64,000 bases of DNA from contig JAZGTH010000048.1 in NCBI GenBank assembly GCA_036877525.1, positions 62,001 to 126,000 on the forward strand, given 5' to 3'. A model generated the notes under the pieces. That model worked only from the letters and a program-made list of their open reading frames with translations, ran no database searches and was not told the DNA's origin. The DNA is from Chromobotia macracanthus (taxonomy: Eukaryota; Chordata; Actinopteri; Cypriniformes; Botiidae). Of the stretch, positions 59,761 to 64,000 are shown piece after piece. Positions within the stretch are counted from its first letter, which is position 1; each line of letters opens with the position of its first letter. The translations under genes and the position numbers were made by a program.

Positions 59761-61190
59761 GATTAGGCTTTACCTCCGCTCCGCCGATGTAGCTGCATAG
59801 AGCAATTTCCAGAAACCCTCTATGCTGAATAGTCAAAATAGAGCAAAGAGTGATTAAATACAATAGAAAGATTCGATTTTAAGCTGATAACAAGAAGCTG
59901 TCGTGAAAAAGGACAATGTGGATATTTGTGAAACAGATGTGGATATTTGTGAAACAGAGGCCCTTTTTTCCCCGTTTATTCCCTTTCCCTTGTGAAATTA
60001 AAATCTTCTGTGAAGAGTTTTCCTGATTTATGAACATACCATCAATTAATGAACATTGATGCTCAGTTGTTAATATATGATTTACACAATTTTTTTTGTT
60101 GTTAATACAAAATCAAACCTGAATCAGAAAAAGATTCACCTGCTGTACTATCTTCCTCTCCCCAGTAGCGGTCACTACATCGACACAATGTCTCATACCC
60201 TCAGGGAACAGAGGTTACATACATAACCAATACTATGGCAACAGTACGAGTGCCATTATGTGTAGTGCAAGAGTTTTATTCAAGTCACATCTGTGTTTCT
60301 GTGAGATCTCATGCAACTGTGACATTGTTACTATAATTGGCTGGTGGTGATTGCACACTCTGGCTAAATTAGTCTGTGCATTCAGAAGATTATAATGTTA
60401 AAAATCGGTTGAAACTGTCCTTATGTCTGTGGTCTCCGCAAATGTAAACTTGTATTTAAAAAATCATCTAGTGAGTCCCAGGCTCAAGTTTTTTTTAAAT
60501 CTGCAAGAAAATGCAGAAGACCAAAGTTACAATTTTCTTCCTAGTTGTTCGCGTGGATTTACATGACATAATATATAAACAGTTTATGAATAACTTTGAC
60601 CCACTATTGAAGATAAAGCAGCAAATAAAAGTCCAGCATAGCTATGAATGCATTTTTTAAAAGCATGTCATGGTGATACCTTAAGAAGCTGGTAGATAAA
60701 ATGCCAATACTTTTTTCTAAGGATAGTCATCTTTGAGTCTGCTTTGCTGTTGAAGCCCCTTTACTTACCGCTCTCTTGGTTGTTCTTCAAAAGCCCACTG
60801 GAGGGTGCTCAAATCCCACTTTACCACTTTAGAAAATGTTTTGCTAATTGTAAAGATAAACAGTTGAAAGGATTGTGAAAAGCATGGTGAGCCTGAGGAA
60901 GTCAGTAAAGTAACAGAACTGCCCTTCTTGTAGATGGCAATTGAACATCAATTCTATGGATTTTCTTTGGCGTGTTTATGGCCAAGCATTTAACTTGACT
61001 TGCATGGTAAGAGACAAGATATTATAAAGCCATCTGTTGCCTGTCTTTGCTCCAGTGTTTTCAGAGATAGCCTCAGGCATATGACTCATGCATCTCTGTA
61101 AATGAGAACCTGAAAACATAAGCTCAACATGTCCCTCGAATATAATGAAGCAGAGTGTGGATAGGCAGCAGTTGTTGTAGATAGCTGTGG
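59761..61190. other. Intergenic between crip2 and begain
   Basis: AT-rich with no gene seen. CCCTCAGGGAACAGAGGTTAC near 60200 resembles the dispersed repeat at 41815. Confidence 0.4.
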
Positions 61191-61194
61191 GGGA

Positions 61195-61430
61195 CAATTG
61201 TTTCCTGTTGGTTAATGAGTCAAGCTTGTGATCAGAAAGTTGCTGGTTTGATTCCAGTGCCAGCAGGTAGCAACTGAAGTGCCCTTAAACAATGCATTCA
61301 ATCCCCGATTGCTTCCTGGGTGCAGCAGTGCTGCCCACTGCTCAAGATGTGTGTATGTTCATGACTTGCAGTGTGTGTTCATCACTCACCAGTGATGGGT
61401 TAAATACAGAGGTCACATTTCGGGTATAAG
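61195..61430 (+). mobile_element. tRNA-derived SINE
   Basis: GTTGCTGGTTTGATTCCAGT (B box) is followed by GCCAGCAGGTAGCAACTGAA, GTGCCCTTAAACAATGCATT, TGCTGCCCACTGCTC and GATGGGTTAAATACAGAGGT. This is the characteristic order of a widespread teleost SINE body. The A-box end is decayed. Confidence 0.65.
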
Positions 61431-62704
61431 TTACCATATCTGACAAATATATCATTTTAGTGTAGTGACTTTATTCAAATACAGATAATACAGATAAAAA
61501 ACCTATATTATATATTATCCTTAGTACACCACAGCAGCTAGATCTGCTGTCCAACATGAACATTGCAGGAGAGAAAAGTGAGTTAAAGAGACAGTATTGT
61601 GCAACTCTTGAGCTTTATTAGGTATAGAAGCCAAACAGAAGAAAATCAGTCATGCATTGTCAACTGACACAGGATTCCAGAGAAGATTAAAAGAGAATAA
61701 TTGAATTATGAGGTAGAGAGGGCCCAAAAGAGGGAAAACATTAAAAAAGGACTATCACCTCAGAAATTCAGTCAGCCAACAAACACATCGGGAGTTTAAA
61801 AAAGTCCCAGTGCTTTCAAGATAAGATTTCAAGATATATTCTTCTGAATGTTGAATAGATATTAAGTAGTGTCAAATCTATGTAAAACAGAAATATATCT
61901 GAAGTATTACTGACAGAGGGTAATCCATGCAGAGTTTATTCTCAAAAATATTCTCGTTCAGCACTGTGGAAGGATCCATTAAAGGATTTTAATGTAAATG
62001 GATTTTAAGTTAAAATCCCTGTCAGTAAAATTGTTGTCATGCCTTATAATTTGAGGCATAATTTTAATGCAATGTGTGTAATTGTGCTAATTGCATTATT
62101 TATAGCAATATAAATGATTTACAATTCTGTAGATTTGTCTGTCTCCCCAGAGTGTTGTATTTATTAAACAGTTATAGCATACTTAACAATAAATACAGCT
62201 ATTCATAAATAATATAGCTACTCATAAATTATATAATAAAAGATTATTTTTTGTCAAACTTAGCATTTCACTTTATATATTATGTGCTGTCCATTCATTT
62301 CACAAACTCTTATGAGTCTAGAAGGCTATAAGTAAAATAAAGTTAGCCCCTCTTACAATCGTGTTAAAAACGTTCCCAAAAATCCATAAACATTATGCAC
62401 TTAAGTTATTTACTCACGAGCCACACAGAAATGTTAAACTTTAAAACAGGCTACACAAATAGTGCTAGAGTAAATAGTGCTCAAATAGCTTAAAACTTCA
62501 TATTTACTTTAAAAAAAACATGACCAAATCATGTTTAATTTTTAGAAAACACTTTTAACAAGGAGAGAGAGAAACATGAGATCTAATGAACTGAAAAAGA
62601 GTAGTCAACATCCAATGGAATGTGTTTGCTCTGTGCTCCATGTGTGCTCTAACTGTCTTCACATTCAAAACCTGTACACAATAAGGGATAACAATGAACT
62701 GATT
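61431..62704 (-). other. Probable 3' UTR / downstream region of begain-like gene
   Basis: AT-rich, with no coding sequence. Minus-strand AATAAA motifs (TTTATT on the plus strand) occur at about 62158 and 62096 and could serve as poly(A) signals. Confidence 0.4.
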
Positions 62705-64000
62705 TTAGTTTAGTAATGTACCATAGAGCTGTGCCTTAGTGAGACTGTCTTTACGCGACAGTCCTAATGTGCCAAATGTTTGGTATGTTTGTTGTGGAGG
62801 AGGTGGTGGGGTGGTTCCCTGAGGGGAAATGCTGTGCCTCTCGGGTTGATAATGCTGCAGGTCAGCAGCCATCTCCAAAGATACATGGTCCAAAGACTCG
62901 TTTGAGCTGTTGGGACTTACATCAACATACTCTGTCGTCTGGGCCCCAGCTGCTGCTGCACCATCTTTGGAGCTGTAGAGGCTGTGTTCAGATTCTTGGC
63001 TGTCCTCCTTGGAGCAGTAGAGATGAGACTGGCTTTGCTGTTGACATAGACCTGGGCTGCATTCAGAGCTGGGGTTTAGAATACCTGCATGATGGTGGTA
63101 TACATCAGTACCCTCCTGGAAGCTACTGTAGAGAGGACCAAGACGAATTTTGGCAGGCCGGACAGAGAAGTGCTGCTCAGAAAAGCTGTAGGGTGAGGCC
63201 CGGCCAGGACTGCGGTATGAGTGGGCACTCAGGTCCTCTACACTCAGTTGCCTCCATCGACCAATTAGCTCTTCTTCCTCAGGAGCAAAAATGCTTCCAC
63301 GACGACTGTCACCATAGGTGATGCTGGGTGAGGTTGAAGGTGGCAAGGGCTCATAGGGTTCACTGTAACATGAGGACATGGTTCTGCTGTAGATGGGTGA
63401 GCTGCCATTCTGATGGTGGCTGGATTCAGGGGGTTGAAAAGCATTGGTCTTAGTAAAAGTGCTTGGACTCTCCCTCTCCCAGGAGGAGTCGCTCTTGTGC
63501 TCATATTCACCACCATCTCTCCAGTCCATGTAAAGGGCATGGTGGCGTGGAGAAGAGGCAGCACTGCTAGGAGGATCATGACCTTTATCCTCTGACCCTC
63601 CTCCACTAAAGCTGGAGTAAGAGCTGGAGCCACCCCCCAGAGAGGTGGTAAACTTTCGGAGGTGGTTCTGTGAGAAGCTAGGCTGCAGAGACATGGAACC
63701 CTCCTCTGGGTTGCTATCAGTGGAGTTCTGGGGTTCATAAACCTTCTTCTGCCCATGGAGGTCCATGCTAGGTCTGCGCTCTCGCCTCCGTTCATCTGGG
63801 CAATAAAGTGCTGTGTCACTGCTGTAGAGGTCTGACTTATATGTAGCTCTGAGACCAAGACGCTCAATGCTACCTACAAGGCTGGTGCCCACTAGGAAGC
63901 CCTGGCGTTCCTGGGGTTGTTGGCTAGGTGAGCGAGAGGCTTGGCTGCTGCAGACCTCGTCTGGTTTCTCTAGAACCTTGGCAATGATTGAGGCAGGCAC
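62705..64000 (-). CDS. begain: begain-like, last coding exon (partial, cut by window edge)
   Basis: The minus-strand frame is open from the window edge to TAA at 62705-62707 (431 codons). The first codon at the edge is GTG inside the frame, so the true start and upstream exons lie beyond the window. The product is a hydrophilic Ser/Pro-rich scaffold-like protein without membrane segments. Visible features are LGLRATYKSDLYSSDTALYC near the N-side, an SSSYSSFSGGGS tract, EEEELIGRWRQLSVEDLSAH, and the C-terminus SRKDSLTKAQLYGTLLN. I associate these with BEGAIN, a PSD-95 guanylate-kinase-domain binding protein of synapses. The paralogue TJAP1 is the main alternative. Neighbouring crip2 fits BEGAIN, because human CRIP2 and BEGAIN both lie in 14q32. 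Confidence 0.72.
   Translation of the reverse strand: MPASIIAKVLEKPDEVCSSQASRSPSQQPQERQGFLVGTSLVGSIERLGLRATYKSDLYSSDTALYCPDERRRERRPSMDLHGQKKVYEPQNSTDSNPEEGSMSLQPSFSQNHLRKFTTSLGGGSSSYSSFSGGGSEDKGHDPPSSAASSPRHHALYMDWRDGGEYEHKSDSSWERESPSTFTKTNAFQPPESSHHQNGSSPIYSRTMSSCYSEPYEPLPPSTSPSITYGDSRRGSIFAPEEEELIGRWRQLSVEDLSAHSYRSPGRASPYSFSEQHFSVRPAKIRLGPLYSSFQEGTDVYHHHAGILNPSSECSPGLCQQQSQSHLYCSKEDSQESEHSLYSSKDGAAAAGAQTTEYVDVSPNSSNESLDHVSLEMAADLQHYQPERHSISPQGTTPPPPPQQTYQTFGTLGLSRKDSLTKAQLYGTLLN

Noticed and set aside
63265..63867. 200-aa minus-strand and 184-aa plus-strand frames in the begain exon
   Set aside because: Shadow frames of the 431-codon frame, which alone has the recognisable C-terminus and uninterrupted length.

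Overview
The window is vertebrate nuclear DNA, most likely from a teleost fish. Two intron-containing host genes at the right-hand end support this, as do fish-type LINE, SINE, Tc1 and BEL/Pao sequences. The species cannot be fixed from the sequence alone. There is no bacterial or viral gene organisation.

Layout. 1-1430: 3' part of an L2-like LINE with an internal head-to-tail duplication. 1431-8410: satellite array of a 69-bp AT-rich monomer, roughly 100 copies. 8427-8700: a long palindrome and a tRNA-Gly-like SINE-like unit. 8700-9540: degenerate non-coding repeats. 9590-13563: a LINE relic joined to a Tc1/mariner transposase pseudogene. 13795-33580: the same satellite again, roughly 195 monomers, interrupted by one complete chromodomain Ty3/gypsy retrotransposon (17713-22698) and three solo LTRs (26508, 27515, 30116). 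33580-35825: a different composite tandem repeat (about 146 bp) containing a second tRNA-like SINE-like copy. 35827-38531: a second copy of the LINE relic plus a Tc1 stub. 38797-40681: a non-coding DNA transposon with terminal inverted repeats. 41-44 kb: dispersed repeats, an 11-bp minisatellite and a 102-bp (AT)n tract. 44319-57847: a complete eight-exon crip2 gene (two LIM domains, 200 aa), whose large second intron holds decayed LINE and BEL/Pao copies. 62705-64000: the last coding exon of a begain-like gene on the minus strand, tail-to-tail with crip2 and cut by the window edge.

Main points of interest. The gypsy element has one intact gag-pol frame, LTRs that differ at only two positions, and a perfect 5-bp target duplication, so it is young and may be competent. 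Directly after its 5' LTR it lacks a tRNA-type primer site. It carries instead a 10-nt stretch perfectly complementary to the predicted 5' end of its own transcript, which indicates Tf1-style self-priming. Its gag start codon and poly(A) signal both lie inside the LTR. The three solo LTRs share one target duplication (ATGAT) and the same right flank. They are therefore copies of one insertion that the satellite multiplied by unequal exchange, making the LTR part of a higher-order satellite unit. The arrays also show 15-monomer (1035 bp) and 24-monomer (1656 bp) higher-order duplications and a 19-bp micro-inversion inside one monomer.

All calls rest on reading motifs, splice sites and repeats by eye. 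No database search was run. Family names for LINE, SINE and DNA-transposon copies are from memory and are less secure than the structural observations.
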